Virus record (IMG/VR): IMGVR_UViG_3300036715_002050
Location: 62,001 to 126,000 of that record
Source of the DNA: a virus
Reading direction: 5' to 3' (one strand)
DNA: 64,000 nt
This document shows positions 36,298 through 43,651 of this stretch, one piece after another. A program made the position numbers and the translations under genes. Numbering within the stretch: the first letter of the stretch is position 1; the number at the start of each line of letters is the position of its first letter. The notes below the pieces were generated by a model. That model was not told the DNA's origin. It was given only the letters and a program-made list of their open reading frames with translations, and did no database searches.

Positions 36298-36708
36298 ATG
36301 TCCCGAGTTTACAAGAATGACGCCGACCGTGAACTGGCCGTAGCACTCCGCAAGGCCAAGAAGTTGCTGTTGACGCCAGGCAAGTGGTCCAAGGGCGCGT
36401 TGGCCCGAAACGCCGAGGGCGAGCCGCTCAATGGTGTGGCGGGGATCCGTGGTGACAATGCCGCTTCATTTTGCGCCGTTGGCGCAGTGATTCGTTGTGG
36501 TGGCAAACGTTCGATGAACATCTTGGACGCGGCGGTGTTCTCATACACACGCAACAACGAAAACTACGCGTCTCCTACCGACGACATCATGGCGTTCAAC
36601 GACGGCATGATCTCGTCACCCGAAGAACTCATGCCGGTGTTTGACATCGCGCTGGATCTGTTGCGCGCAAAGCCCACCAGCCGATCTTCCACCAAGTCCA
36701 CCAAGTAA
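36298..36708 (+). CDS. DUF6197-like protein, paralog 6, 136 aa
   Basis: Core: LRKAKKLLLTPGKWSKGALA (17-36), DNAASFCAVGAVIRCGG (53-69), IMAFNDGMISSPEELMPVFD. AAAGGAAAACAAC before the ATG. Lys/Ser tail with a repeated SSTKSTK element. Confidence 0.85.
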   Translation: MSRVYKNDADRELAVALRKAKKLLLTPGKWSKGALARNAEGEPLNGVAGIRGDNAASFCAVGAVIRCGGKRSMNILDAAVFSYTRNNENYASPTDDIMAFNDGMISSPEELMPVFDIALDLLRAKPTSRSSTKSTK

Positions 36709-36745
36709 GCCCGTTGTACCACGTAACACCACACAAAGGAGCACC

Positions 36746-36925
36746 ATGAACACCAAAGGTAACCAAGGTAAGGCGAATCGTCAGTCCGATGCCGTACGCA
36801 AAGCCCGTCGTGCAGCCAACAAGGCCCGCCGCTTGCAGAAGATGTGGGACGACCGCCTCGAAACCCAGCGCATCTTGGCGGGCAACTACACGTACGAAGA
36901 GTTCCTGCAGCGCATGGGTAAGTGA
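36746..36925 (+). CDS. Small basic protein, 59 aa
   Basis: AAAGGAGCACC before the ATG. Very basic helix (VRKARRAANKARRLQKM) likely to bind nucleic acid; acidic-aromatic end (YTYEEFLQRMGK). Confidence 0.8.
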   Translation: MNTKGNQGKANRQSDAVRKARRAANKARRLQKMWDDRLETQRILAGNYTYEEFLQRMGK

Positions 36926-36926
36926 C

Positions 36927-37112
36927 ATGGGGCGCTCTAATCAAGCGCCCACCGACGACAACCGCGCTTGGGCTATTGGATTGTGGATTGCCATGACCTT
37001 AGCGATGGTTGCGTTTGTGTTTGGTTACTTTGTTGGCGAATCTCGTGGTACTTTGCGCACCATCGAGCACTTTTCGATGTGTGACTGTAATTCTTTGACG
37101 GACGGTGGCTAG
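36927..37112 (+). CDS. Single-pass membrane protein, 61 aa
   Basis: Starts 1 nt after the preceding stop. Strong transmembrane helix (GLWIAMTLAMVAFVFGYFVG) then a CDC-containing tail. First of four consecutive tiny membrane-protein genes. Confidence 0.75.
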   Translation: MGRSNQAPTDDNRAWAIGLWIAMTLAMVAFVFGYFVGESRGTLRTIEHFSMCDCNSLTDGG

Positions 37113-37303
37113 TGGACATGATTTTTGCGGGGCTAGAAACGCTTATCAAAGCTTTCGTAGCTTTGTTGGTGTTGTCCATGATCAGTCTGTTCGTGGCTGT
37201 TTATTTTGCCACCAAGTTTTACAACGAAGCGCACCCTAACCGCGACGTGATCGTAGAATGCACGTTGCACGCAGACGGCGGCATCGATTGCCGCCACAAG
37301 TAA
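37112..37303 (+). CDS. Single-pass membrane protein, 63 aa
   Basis: GTG start overlapping the previous TAG by one base; ATG at 37118 is an alternative. Transmembrane segment ALLVLSMISLFVAVYFATKF, then a short tail with two Cys. Confidence 0.72.
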   Translation: MDMIFAGLETLIKAFVALLVLSMISLFVAVYFATKFYNEAHPNRDVIVECTLHADGGIDCRHK

Positions 37304-37315
37304 CAGGAGGATACA

Positions 37316-37492
37316 ATGGAAGAACTGGATGCGGGCGTAGATGCCGGTACACTTTACACCACCGAGCAACAAACAGCAGACGCGGAACAGTCACACCACG
37401 ACCGCGTAGTCGTGTCCGAAGCAGCGATGTTCGTGCTCGTGGTGTTCGTGCTGGTTGCGTTGGCGGACAGCTTGACCCGGAAGAAGCCATGA
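37316..37492 (+). CDS. Small membrane protein, 58 aa
   Basis: ACAGGAGGATACA before the ATG. Acidic N-terminus and a C-terminal membrane helix (AMFVLVVFVLVALADSL) ending in KKP, i.e. tail-anchored topology. ATGA overlap with the next. Confidence 0.75.
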   Translation: MEELDAGVDAGTLYTTEQQTADAEQSHHDRVVVSEAAMFVLVVFVLVALADSLTRKKP

Positions 37493-37575
37493 CCGCTTTT
37501 GTAGGGTTGGCGTTTTTGACTCTGTGCACTGGGCTGTTGTTGCTCGGCGCTCTGTTTGATGACGGTGACGATTAA
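37489..37575 (+). CDS. Tiny membrane peptide, 28 aa
   Basis: ATGA overlap. Almost entirely one membrane helix (FVGLAFLTLCTGLLLLGALF) with an acidic end (DDGDD). Holin- or regulator-like size, no further evidence. Confidence 0.6.
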   Translation: MTAFVGLAFLTLCTGLLLLGALFDDGDD

Positions 37576-37593
37576 CCAAGTAATCTTGTAAGA

Positions 37594-37875
37594 ATGTCCA
37601 ACAATCAACTAAAACAGAACCCTAACTATCCGCTATACGTGATCGTGTATGCGCAATCTGCACCCAATCCCGGCTTCTATGTGGTGGTTAATTTGCAAAC
37701 ATTGTTGCCGTCACCTACACAAGAAATCAATGCAGCGACACAGTGGCGCACCCAAGGGGATGCAGTAGCTTACTTGGCACTTAATCAAGTAGCTATTGGT
37801 GCAGCAGAAATCCGTCCGACTTACCACGTGCCCGCTTACTACTCTTCAATCTTGCCCCAATTGGGGCCCGAATAA
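37594..37875 (+). CDS. Unknown protein, 93 aa
   Basis: Weak ribosome site. Pro/Asn/Tyr-rich beta-like protein (PLYVIVYAQSAPNPGFYVVV). Unknown. Confidence 0.75.
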   Translation: MSNNQLKQNPNYPLYVIVYAQSAPNPGFYVVVNLQTLLPSPTQEINAATQWRTQGDAVAYLALNQVAIGAAEIRPTYHVPAYYSSILPQLGPE

Positions 37876-37886
37876 TCCGGAGCCAA

Positions 37887-38174
37887 ATGACCATGCGACC
37901 CTATGGTACCAACGCTAACGATCCCCACAAACCTTGGCACGGTATAGATGTATGGCGTCAACGTCATAACCAAACGTATCGAGCTATCCGCCACCACGAA
38001 CGTGTGCGAGCACGACAAGCGGGAAAAGCCGAAACGGATTGGTGGTTTGATATCGATATGGTAGCTGAAACAATCTACGAACTGGAAGAAGAAGCTGTAC
38101 AATACCGCGATGACGTGTTGCGTTATGAAGCACGGGCGGCAGGGCTGCTTGACTCGTTGGCCGACCCGTGGTAG
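37887..38174 (+). CDS. Unknown charged helical protein, 95 aa
   Basis: GGAGCCAA before the ATG. His/Arg-rich N-terminal half and acidic helix (AETIYELEEEAVQYRDDV). Its last codons overlap the next promoter. Confidence 0.75.
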   Translation: MTMRPYGTNANDPHKPWHGIDVWRQRHNQTYRAIRHHERVRARQAGKAETDWWFDIDMVAETIYELEEEAVQYRDDVLRYEARAAGLLDSLADPW

Positions 38175-38177
38175 GCT
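38149..38177 (+). promoter_or_regulatory. Sigma70-like promoter for tRNA cluster
   Basis: TTGACT, 17-nt spacer, TAGGCT, then GCTGTTCGTGG. Reads into the interrupted tRNA, tRNA-Thr and tRNA-Ile. Confidence 0.7.
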
Positions 38178-38201
38178 GCTGTTCGTGGTCGCAGTCGTAG
38201 C

Positions 38202-38318
38202 GCCGCGCGATAGTGTTCGGGGAGACATAAGGTGTGCGCACACTGGAGTCATCTTTACCCCTCAATGGTAGCACACTCCCGGGAGGGAGTAGAATGGGTT
38301 CGATTCCCTTTCGCGGCT
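38202..38318 (+). tRNA. Interrupted tRNA-like element, 117 nt
   Basis: Acceptor GCCGCGC/TCGCGGC (6 of 7 pairs) and T arm with TTCGATT. A D-arm-like CCTCAATGGTAGCAC and an anticodon-like hairpin (ACTCC/GGAGT, loop CGGGAG; GGG, Pro-like) sit close to the 3' half; about 45 extra nt separate them from the 5' acceptor. Confidence 0.45.
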
Positions 38319-38329
38319 TTTTGTAGCAC

Positions 38330-38400
38330 GCTCTCATAGGTAAAAGGCATACCGCACCCCTTGTAAGGCTGAATTCTCAGTTCGATTCTGGGTGGGAGCT
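38330..38400 (+). tRNA. tRNA-Thr(TGT)
   Basis: Acceptor GCTCTCA/TGGGAGC, D stem GGTA/TACC, anticodon loop CTTGTAA (one stem mismatch), T loop TTCGATT. Confidence 0.85.
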
Positions 38401-38412
38401 TTGTTGTAATGC

Positions 38413-38482
38413 GGACCCGAGGGACGGTTTCTCAGCCGGATCTTATAAGTTTGGTCAGACGGTTCAACTCCGTCCGGGTCTA
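38413..38482 (+). tRNA. tRNA-Ile(TAT)
   Basis: Acceptor GGACCCG/CGGGTCT, anticodon loop CTTATAA on a wobble-rich stem CGGAT/GTTTG, T arm GACGG-TTCAACT-CCGTC, discriminator A. Would decode AUA. Confidence 0.8.
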
Positions 38483-38519
38483 CTTCCTTAACCGCCGGTT
38501 CCCGGCAAAGGCGTAACAA

Positions 38520-38936
38520 ATGGGTCAGTCCACAGATGCGATTTTTGGTTATGGTATTTGCTTTGACGCAGAAGAATCTTTCGACTACGATATTGCTGAA
38601 CGCGTAGAAAAAGAATTGGAAGAGTTTGGTGTAGGGTATTGTTCGCACTGTTCTGGCGATTATCCTATGGGTTATTTGTATATTACTTCCACGATCAACA
38701 AAGCTTATCGTGGAAGTCCGGAAACCATCGACGTTATCGAATGCGCCCGTCGCCAAGAAGATTTCCAAGCCCAATGGGACAAGGATCTGTTCAAGGCTTG
38801 GGGCGTTGTACGTGCAGCTTTCCGTGACATGGACGAAGCGCAAGCGGAAGAAGATGACTGTGGCGATGAAGTCGAAGATCCTGACTTCGGCAGCAACACG
38901 GATCCACGTTGGTTCATTTGTTCGGATTGGAACTGA
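38520..38936 (+). CDS. Unknown acidic protein, 138 aa
   Basis: GCAAAGGCGTAACAA before the ATG. CSHC (41-44) in the middle and a very acidic C-terminal part (AEEDDCGDEVEDPDFG). Starts the 38.5-41.4 kb run of tightly packed genes. Confidence 0.8.
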   Translation: MGQSTDAIFGYGICFDAEESFDYDIAERVEKELEEFGVGYCSHCSGDYPMGYLYITSTINKAYRGSPETIDVIECARRQEDFQAQWDKDLFKAWGVVRAAFRDMDEAQAEEDDCGDEVEDPDFGSNTDPRWFICSDWN

Positions 38937-39520
38937 TCCCCCAAACCCAAGAAGTTAAACAACTAACACCGGGTCAACCAGTGGATATCAAACCTTTGAA
39001 GCAGCAGCATAAGAGGACGTGCGGACAGACTTGTGTGGCGATGATCGCGGGCGTCACCGAAGAAACCGTGTGCCGAATCTTAGCGCACGAAGCGCAGCGC
39101 GAACCTTATCGCGGAACAACGACCCACCACGTAATGGTGGCGCTGGGTTGGTTTGAAGAGTCCTATAAGCTGCGACCCAACGAAAGGTCCTTGGACCTTT
39201 ACCACCGAATCTACAAGCAGCGGACCGATTTGGTGCCCGAGATTTGTCTGTTGCAGGGGTCGTGGTCTGGTCGTGTACGGCGTACCTGTGAATCGTCCAC
39301 GTTGATGTCCGGGGTGTTTAACGCGGGGCGTCATTGGATGTTGCGCGTCGGTGAATCCGTGTACGACCCGGCTACCGGTACCGTACGTCCATGGACCGGC
39401 GACGTAATCCAAACCTTCGTCACGTCTCCCGAACAAAAGATCGGTACCATTACCATCACCCCGGGATTGTCCTATTTCAAGTACCACAACTTTTTGGACT
39501 TTACTCGGTCCATGGAATGA
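38927..39520 (+). CDS. Peptidase C39-like (papain-fold) cysteine protease domain, 197 aa
   Basis: QQHKRTCGQTCVAMIAGV (about 26-43) matches the C39 active-site pattern Q....CGxxC.AM, with the catalytic Cys probably in the first CG. A later GRHWMLRVGESVYDPATG supplies the His and the Asp/Asn position. Start is uncertain: TTG at 38927 overlaps the previous gene, GTG at 38981 is an alternative, and neither has a strong ribosome site. Such domains process peptides or act as phage-encoded proteases; substrate unknown. Confidence 0.75.
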   Translation: MELIPQTQEVKQLTPGQPVDIKPLKQQHKRTCGQTCVAMIAGVTEETVCRILAHEAQREPYRGTTTHHVMVALGWFEESYKLRPNERSLDLYHRIYKQRTDLVPEICLLQGSWSGRVRRTCESSTLMSGVFNAGRHWMLRVGESVYDPATGTVRPWTGDVIQTFVTSPEQKIGTITITPGLSYFKYHNFLDFTRSME

Positions 39521-39523
39521 CAC

Positions 39524-39892
39524 ATGCCTATCGTAGAACCTTTTGACAACAAGCAATACTACGCTGCGGTATACGAAAAGAACCGCCGCTACGACCGCTT
39601 TGTCCACATGTTCATTGCTGAAGCCGCCAAAAACCACACCATCACTTTCGAATCCGTAATGGAGTTTTTTGTGTGTTACTTTGCCGGTTATAAACCATAC
39701 GTGCGAAATCCCCTGTCCGCAGAATACATGATTCAATGTGCAATGGAATGGCCCGAAACCATCGCTAAATTCACGGACCATCCGGGTGCGAAGATTTCTC
39801 GCACCCGGATTGCCCAAGAAGCAGAAGTCGCTCAAGCATTTGCTAAGTTACCTACCGAAACTATTTGCTATATGCAATTCACAAAGGAATAA
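39524..39892 (+). CDS. Unknown protein, 122 aa
   Basis: Follows the protease-like gene by 3 nt. Aromatic-rich, helical (VMEFFVCYFAGYKPYV). Unknown. Confidence 0.8.
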   Translation: MPIVEPFDNKQYYAAVYEKNRRYDRFVHMFIAEAAKNHTITFESVMEFFVCYFAGYKPYVRNPLSAEYMIQCAMEWPETIAKFTDHPGAKISRTRIAQEAEVAQAFAKLPTETICYMQFTKE

Positions 39893-39895
39893 CCC

Positions 39896-40219
39896 ATGGA
39901 AAAGATTTTGCGGGTAGTAGACTCCGGCAGCACGATGTTAAACAAACCGTGGCGCCGGGTGTTGATGGCGGAACTGCACCGTGGTTACGCTCTTGTGGGC
40001 GTGAACGGGCAGTACCAAGGCGACGACGGTAAGTGGTACACCAACCACGGAGACAGCTTCGGTGTGCAAATCGCTCCGTGGCTGGTGGGCGTGCAGCATA
40101 TGTGGTATGACGGTCCACATTGCCAACTATCCTTGGGGTTCATCCGGATTGTTTGGTCCGGCAATTACCGCACGGGCGAATGTACCAAGTGCTTGAAGGA
40201 GATTCAAGGTGACCAATAA
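39896..40219 (+). CDS. Unknown protein, 107 aa
   Basis: AAAGGAATAACCC before the ATG. Trp/Gly/Tyr-rich beta-like protein with terminal CTKC. Overlaps the next gene. Confidence 0.8.
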   Translation: MEKILRVVDSGSTMLNKPWRRVLMAELHRGYALVGVNGQYQGDDGKWYTNHGDSFGVQIAPWLVGVQHMWYDGPHCQLSLGFIRIVWSGNYRTGECTKCLKEIQGDQ

Positions 40220-40514
40220 AACTTTACCGTGCGCTACTTGTCCGCACACCCCACAAGGGAGCGATCATTGCTGTGCCTATGGTTCTTCCTTATCATTTGC
40301 TGAAGCTACAGCTATTCGGGCAAAGTTTGGTAACCAAGCTGTGCGATGGGACGACGAAGAGTGCGGCTACCGTACTGCTACCAACAACCGTGGCTGTGTT
40401 TTGTTGTCTGACTTCGGTTTATGCACCATTCACTCCGAAAGCTTTTATCCAGAAGTATGCGGAAGATTTCCTGTAGATGCTGGTGATATCACCATTTGTC
40501 CGGAGATGCGTTAA
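40209..40514 (+). CDS. Cys-rich YkgJ-like zinc/iron-binding protein, 101 aa
   Basis: GTG start after GAAGGAGATTCAAG. CATCPHTPQGSDHCC (8-22), GCVLL...CTIH and VCGRFP echo the Cys pattern of YkgJ/UPF0153 metal-binding proteins. Function of the family is not settled. Confidence 0.7.
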   Translation: MTNKTLPCATCPHTPQGSDHCCAYGSSLSFAEATAIRAKFGNQAVRWDDEECGYRTATNNRGCVLLSDFGLCTIHSESFYPEVCGRFPVDAGDITICPEMR

Positions 40515-40539
40515 TGGCTGCCCCACCTATGAAACCAAG

Positions 40540-40710
40540 ATGTTTTTATTGAATCTATCAGAACAAGGCAAGGAAGAATACGACAAGCAAAGAGCTATCA
40601 TGGTGGAATATGGGGCTCAAGGATATTCGTTAGTAACCACTGTTCACATCAAAGAGTGGTTCGTTTTACATACCTTGCAACGCGTTAAATGCAACGGAGA
40701 AAGGATCTAA
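40540..40710 (+). CDS. Unknown protein, 56 aa
   Basis: ATG at 40540 chosen; the ATG at 40514, which overlaps the previous stop, opens only a 12-codon frame (MAAPPMKPRCFY), possibly for coupling. MFLLNLSEQGKEEYDKQRAI; unknown. Confidence 0.55.
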   Translation: MFLLNLSEQGKEEYDKQRAIMVEYGAQGYSLVTTVHIKEWFVLHTLQRVKCNGERI

Positions 40711-40713
40711 CCA

Positions 40714-40950
40714 ATGGCTGACCGACAAAGTGCTGCGCTGTTTGGACAAATCTTCGAGCATTGTGCCGAATTTCCTAGCGATCCCAACAAAGAGTTTGCT
40801 CGCAAGATGTGGGAACAAATTGGCGACTTCGATTTTGATTATTACCAACTTGGATGTGATGAAGCGTTGATCAAGTTAGGGCTGGCTCGTGCAAGTCCGT
40901 GTAGGTGCGAACCAACCACCCAATATTTTGTTGGCGAGGAGTGGCAATGA
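40714..40950 (+). CDS. Unknown protein, 78 aa
   Basis: GAAAGGATCTAACCA before the ATG. Helical with late CRCE. ATGA overlap with next gene. Confidence 0.78.
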   Translation: MADRQSAALFGQIFEHCAEFPSDPNKEFARKMWEQIGDFDFDYYQLGCDEALIKLGLARASPCRCEPTTQYFVGEEWQ

Positions 40951-41129
40951 CCGATCAAGAATTCGATGCCATAGTCTTGCAGCCCGACCGCCAGTTCGGT
41001 GTCTCCCCCAACGGTTGGTGGTACTTTGTGGACGAAACCGAACAATACCAAGGCCCCTATGCATCTAAAGAGTTGGCGGAATTGGGACGGGAAGAATACA
41101 GCGAAATGTTAAACGGACCTACCCGATGA
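40947..41129 (+). CDS. Unknown acidic protein, 60 aa
   Basis: ATGA overlap. Contains NGWWYFVDETEQYQGPYASK, reminiscent of GYF-like 'W..G...GP' peptide-binding domains, though too short to be certain. Next gene overlaps by ATGA. Confidence 0.72.
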   Translation: MTDQEFDAIVLQPDRQFGVSPNGWWYFVDETEQYQGPYASKELAELGREEYSEMLNGPTR

Positions 41130-41386
41130 CTATCGATAAACAGATCGACAAGATGTTCCAAGAGTTTGAAGACCTATTCCAAGAAGGGTGGTTCGAAGAG
41201 GCTGATGCCGCCATGGTCGAATATGATTACGGAGACGATATTCGGTTAATGGTAGCTTTATTGACCATCACATTAATGGCCAAAGACAAACTACCATCGC
41301 GTGATGCGGTTGTAGAAAAAATCCGCCAGCGTATCATGGTGCTTGCTCCGGACCGCTGTGCTCGTCTACTCCAGGGCTTGCACTAA
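41126..41386 (+). CDS. Unknown protein, 86 aa
   Basis: ATGA overlap. Acidic N-terminal half (MFQEFEDLFQEGWFEEAD), helical and basic second half. Unknown. Confidence 0.78.
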   Translation: MTIDKQIDKMFQEFEDLFQEGWFEEADAAMVEYDYGDDIRLMVALLTITLMAKDKLPSRDAVVEKIRQRIMVLAPDRCARLLQGLH

Positions 41387-41406
41387 CACCCGACTCGTGC
41401 TACGGT
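41378..41406 (+). promoter_or_regulatory. Sigma70-like promoter
   Basis: TTGCAC, 17-nt spacer, TACGGT followed by GCTGTTCGTCC. -35 lies inside the end of the preceding gene. Confidence 0.65.
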
Positions 41407-41437
41407 GCTGTTCGTCCCAATACAAAGGATTTTAAAA

Positions 41438-41794
41438 ATGACTACGAAGAAAGGTTTGCCGCCCATGCCGTCTGTCACCGAATTCACCACAGAACAGTTG
41501 GAAGCAGAGTTGGCTGTCCGCAAGAAAGCGGAAGCTGCCGAAAAAGCGCGCATCAAGCGCAAGCAAGAAGAGGCCGCACGTAAAGAGATTGCTCGCGTGC
41601 GGGACGCGGGACTAACAGAGTTGGAAGAATTGATGAAGACTGTCCGCACTTCAATCACCCGAGCGGTGAATCTGTCCGCTGAACACGGCTTTGTGTTTAC
41701 GGTAGGAATCGATGACCAAGAGCACACGTGCGACGGCGGTTGTTGGAACAAGCCGGACAACGATGGATGGGACTCTTCCAACCAAAATTGCTGA
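41438..41794 (+). CDS. Coiled-coil protein with conserved C-terminal motif, 118 aa
   Basis: AAAGGATTTTAAAA before the ATG. A Lys/Glu/Ala coiled coil (about 18-60) leads to a C-terminal part ending GWDSSNQNC. The next, broken gene ends GWMSSSRNC, so the two are paralogs. Confidence 0.78.
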   Translation: MTTKKGLPPMPSVTEFTTEQLEAELAVRKKAEAAEKARIKRKQEEAARKEIARVRDAGLTELEELMKTVRTSITRAVNLSAEHGFVFTVGIDDQEHTCDGGCWNKPDNDGWDSSNQNC

Positions 41795-41809
41795 ACCAAG
41801 GGGCACATA

Positions 41810-42287
41810 ATGACTAAGAAGCTAGAAGAGAAGTTAGGCTGGGGATGGAAAAGTATAAACGCCTACAGCAAAAGATCCGCGACGACCAACTCAAGGCGGC
41901 AGAAGAACGTGAACGTACACGAGCCGCCCGCGAAGCCAAGCAAAAGATTGGCTACGAAAAGCTAGCCAACTTGAAGCAGAACTAGAGCGTCGCGACACGG
42001 AAGCCTTGAAAGAGGCACAGCGCAAGGCTATCGTGGAGGCCAACGAGGCACAGCGCGCCAAGATAGAGAAAGAAAAACGCCAGCGCGCCGTCGAAAAGAC
42101 GATTGCCGAAAAGATTGCGGAGGCACTTAAGTTGATTAAAGAGTGCGAAAAGCTTGCCGACGAAACCGGTGTCGAGTTCGGATGGGACTTGGCGTACGGT
42201 ATGGGTGGTTACTACCTACCGGAATCCCACCCGGACGCAAAAGAGACGGGCAAGTCGGGATGGATGTCTTCGTCTCGAAATTGCTGA
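41810..42287 (+). pseudogene. Frameshifted paralog of the preceding coiled-coil gene
   Basis: A start after AAGGGGCACATA encodes MTKKLEEKLGWGWKS and then the coiled-coil coding continues in a second frame (MEKYKRLQQKIRDDQ from 41845, open to 41985) and a third (EAQRKAIVEANEAQ from about 42006, open to 42287, ending GWMSSSRNC). At least two single-base indels are needed to restore one gene of about 158 codons. If read as separate genes, the third frame would start with TTG at 42006. Confidence 0.75.
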
Positions 42288-42302
42288 TCGGTCCCATAGA
42301 GC

Positions 42303-42337
42303 TTGACAGCGGCCCCGGTTCTTGATAGAACCGGGGC
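42303..42337 (+). promoter_or_regulatory. Sigma70-like promoter containing a perfect hairpin
   Basis: TTGACA (42303-42308), 17-nt spacer, TAGAAC (42326-42331). GCCCCGGTTCT (42312-42322) pairs with AGAACCGGGGC (42327-42337), 11 bp, 4-nt loop, so spacer and -10 form the hairpin. Confidence 0.6.
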
Positions 42338-42360
42338 TCACTTGCGACAGGAGTCCAAAA

Positions 42361-43347
42361 ATGCTTTTGATTGGTTCGATGGCGTTGGTAGAGCGGTTGC
42401 CGGGGGTGCCGCTGGGTAGGAAGTGCGGTGATTGCGACGTCATTTGTACACATGACGAATACTTGGCGTATGTGCGTGCTCATCGGGAACAGTTCAAGCG
42501 TTTGGTGCCTATAGACAAGGGTAAGAAAATCGTGGGTACTACGATCCACGGTTGGCACATCGAATTCGAAATTGCTTGGGAAGATACCACAGGCAAGGCA
42601 TTGATGGATTTGGTTGATGCGGATTCGCGCACCCAACGCCATCATATCGACTTGGGTGTCGGAGCAGAGATCGTGTCAGTGCCGTGTGTGGAAGTTTTGT
42701 ATGCCATCAAAATGTCCCACCGGTTCTTGAAGGACTCCCCGCACTTCTACAAGACCATGTCGGATATTCACGATATGCGCCGCTTGCACAAGCACGACAA
42801 CGGGGCTATCGATCCGATGTACGCCGAATGGTACAAGGCACGTGTCAAAGAAACTTATTGGTATGCGCATCCCAAGCTCAACCAATCCAAAGAAGATTTC
42901 TTCAAGGACGATGGGATTAAGTATGTGTACGATCACGATACCATCCACTTGTCGGTTGCACAAACGGTGTGGGACGGTGTCCCCATCCCCGCTTATACCT
43001 TCTTCAAAGAGCCCGGATCCGAAGTGCTGTGCTCCAAAAAGTTGTTCATGGAACAGTCTTATTCTATCCAACTGTCGTCGGTAGTAGAAGAGGCGACAGT
43101 GTTGGCGCTAGAGCGTTCGCAGATCCCGCACCCGAACGTGTGGACGCCCGACAAGTCCTTCCGTTACGCCTTGATGAAGGTTTGTACGTCCATCACTTCC
43201 GGGTGGTGGCGGGACTTCGCTTGGGAAAACCATGACCAAGCATTGGCGCAGTACGACAAAAACTACTTGAACAAGTTCCATGCAGATGTTGCGTCCGGCC
43301 TAGTTAAGCCGTTCCAACCAAAGGAAGCCCAAAATGCCGCTATGTAA
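42361..43347 (+). CDS. Nucleotidyltransferase-fold-like protein, 328 aa
   Basis: ACAGGAGTCCAAAA before the ATG. The N-terminus IGSMALVERLP (GS at 5-6) followed by GDCDVIC (D24, D26) gives the G[S/G]...DxD pattern of minimal nucleotidyltransferases; EFEIAWED may hold the third acidic residue. The remainder is a long helical domain rich in His, Tyr and Trp. Phage homologs of unknown function with this start exist to my knowledge; substrate (RNA end, protein or nucleotide) cannot be told. Confidence 0.65.
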   Translation: MLLIGSMALVERLPGVPLGRKCGDCDVICTHDEYLAYVRAHREQFKRLVPIDKGKKIVGTTIHGWHIEFEIAWEDTTGKALMDLVDADSRTQRHHIDLGVGAEIVSVPCVEVLYAIKMSHRFLKDSPHFYKTMSDIHDMRRLHKHDNGAIDPMYAEWYKARVKETYWYAHPKLNQSKEDFFKDDGIKYVYDHDTIHLSVAQTVWDGVPIPAYTFFKEPGSEVLCSKKLFMEQSYSIQLSSVVEEATVLALERSQIPHPNVWTPDKSFRYALMKVCTSITSGWWRDFAWENHDQALAQYDKNYLNKFHADVASGLVKPFQPKEAQNAAM

Positions 43348-43561
43348 TTGGTGTGGTGATCCGAACAATTTGAACACGTCGAATAATTGCCCGCGTTGTG
43401 TACGGTGGATCGTGGGTGACCAAGAGTCGTTGCATATGTTGCGTATCATCCGCCACATGATATCGCGGGAGATCGGAGCAACTACGGAAGAAGAAATCCA
43501 CCGGCTGCTGGACGACGCGATGTTCGCTACAGCCGCCGCCGATAAGTTGTCCCACAAGTAA
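43334..43561 (+). CDS. Small zinc-ribbon protein, 75 aa
   Basis: Overlaps the preceding gene by 14 nt. CNWC (4-7) and CPRC (19-22) form a compact zinc site; the rest is a long helix. Unknown. Confidence 0.78.
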   Translation: MPLCNWCGDPNNLNTSNNCPRCVRWIVGDQESLHMLRIIRHMISREIGATTEEEIHRLLDDAMFATAAADKLSHK

Positions 43562-43576
43562 CGTGCCGAAAAATGC

Positions 43577-43615
43577 GGGGCGGGCCTTGACTAGAGGCCC
43601 GCCCCGTGTCATTGT
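43577..43615 (+). promoter_or_regulatory. Sigma70-like promoter whose -35 lies in a hairpin loop
   Basis: GGGGCGGGCC (43577-43586) pairs with GGCCCGCCCC (43596-43605), 10 bp; TTGACT is in the loop, spacer 17, -10 CATTGT. The hairpin could also end upstream transcripts. Downstream CTGTGGATGGTTGGTCTT recurs after the promoter at 48240. Confidence 0.6.
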
Positions 43616-43651
43616 GTCTGTGGATGGTTGGTCTTCTCCAAGGAGTCGCAC

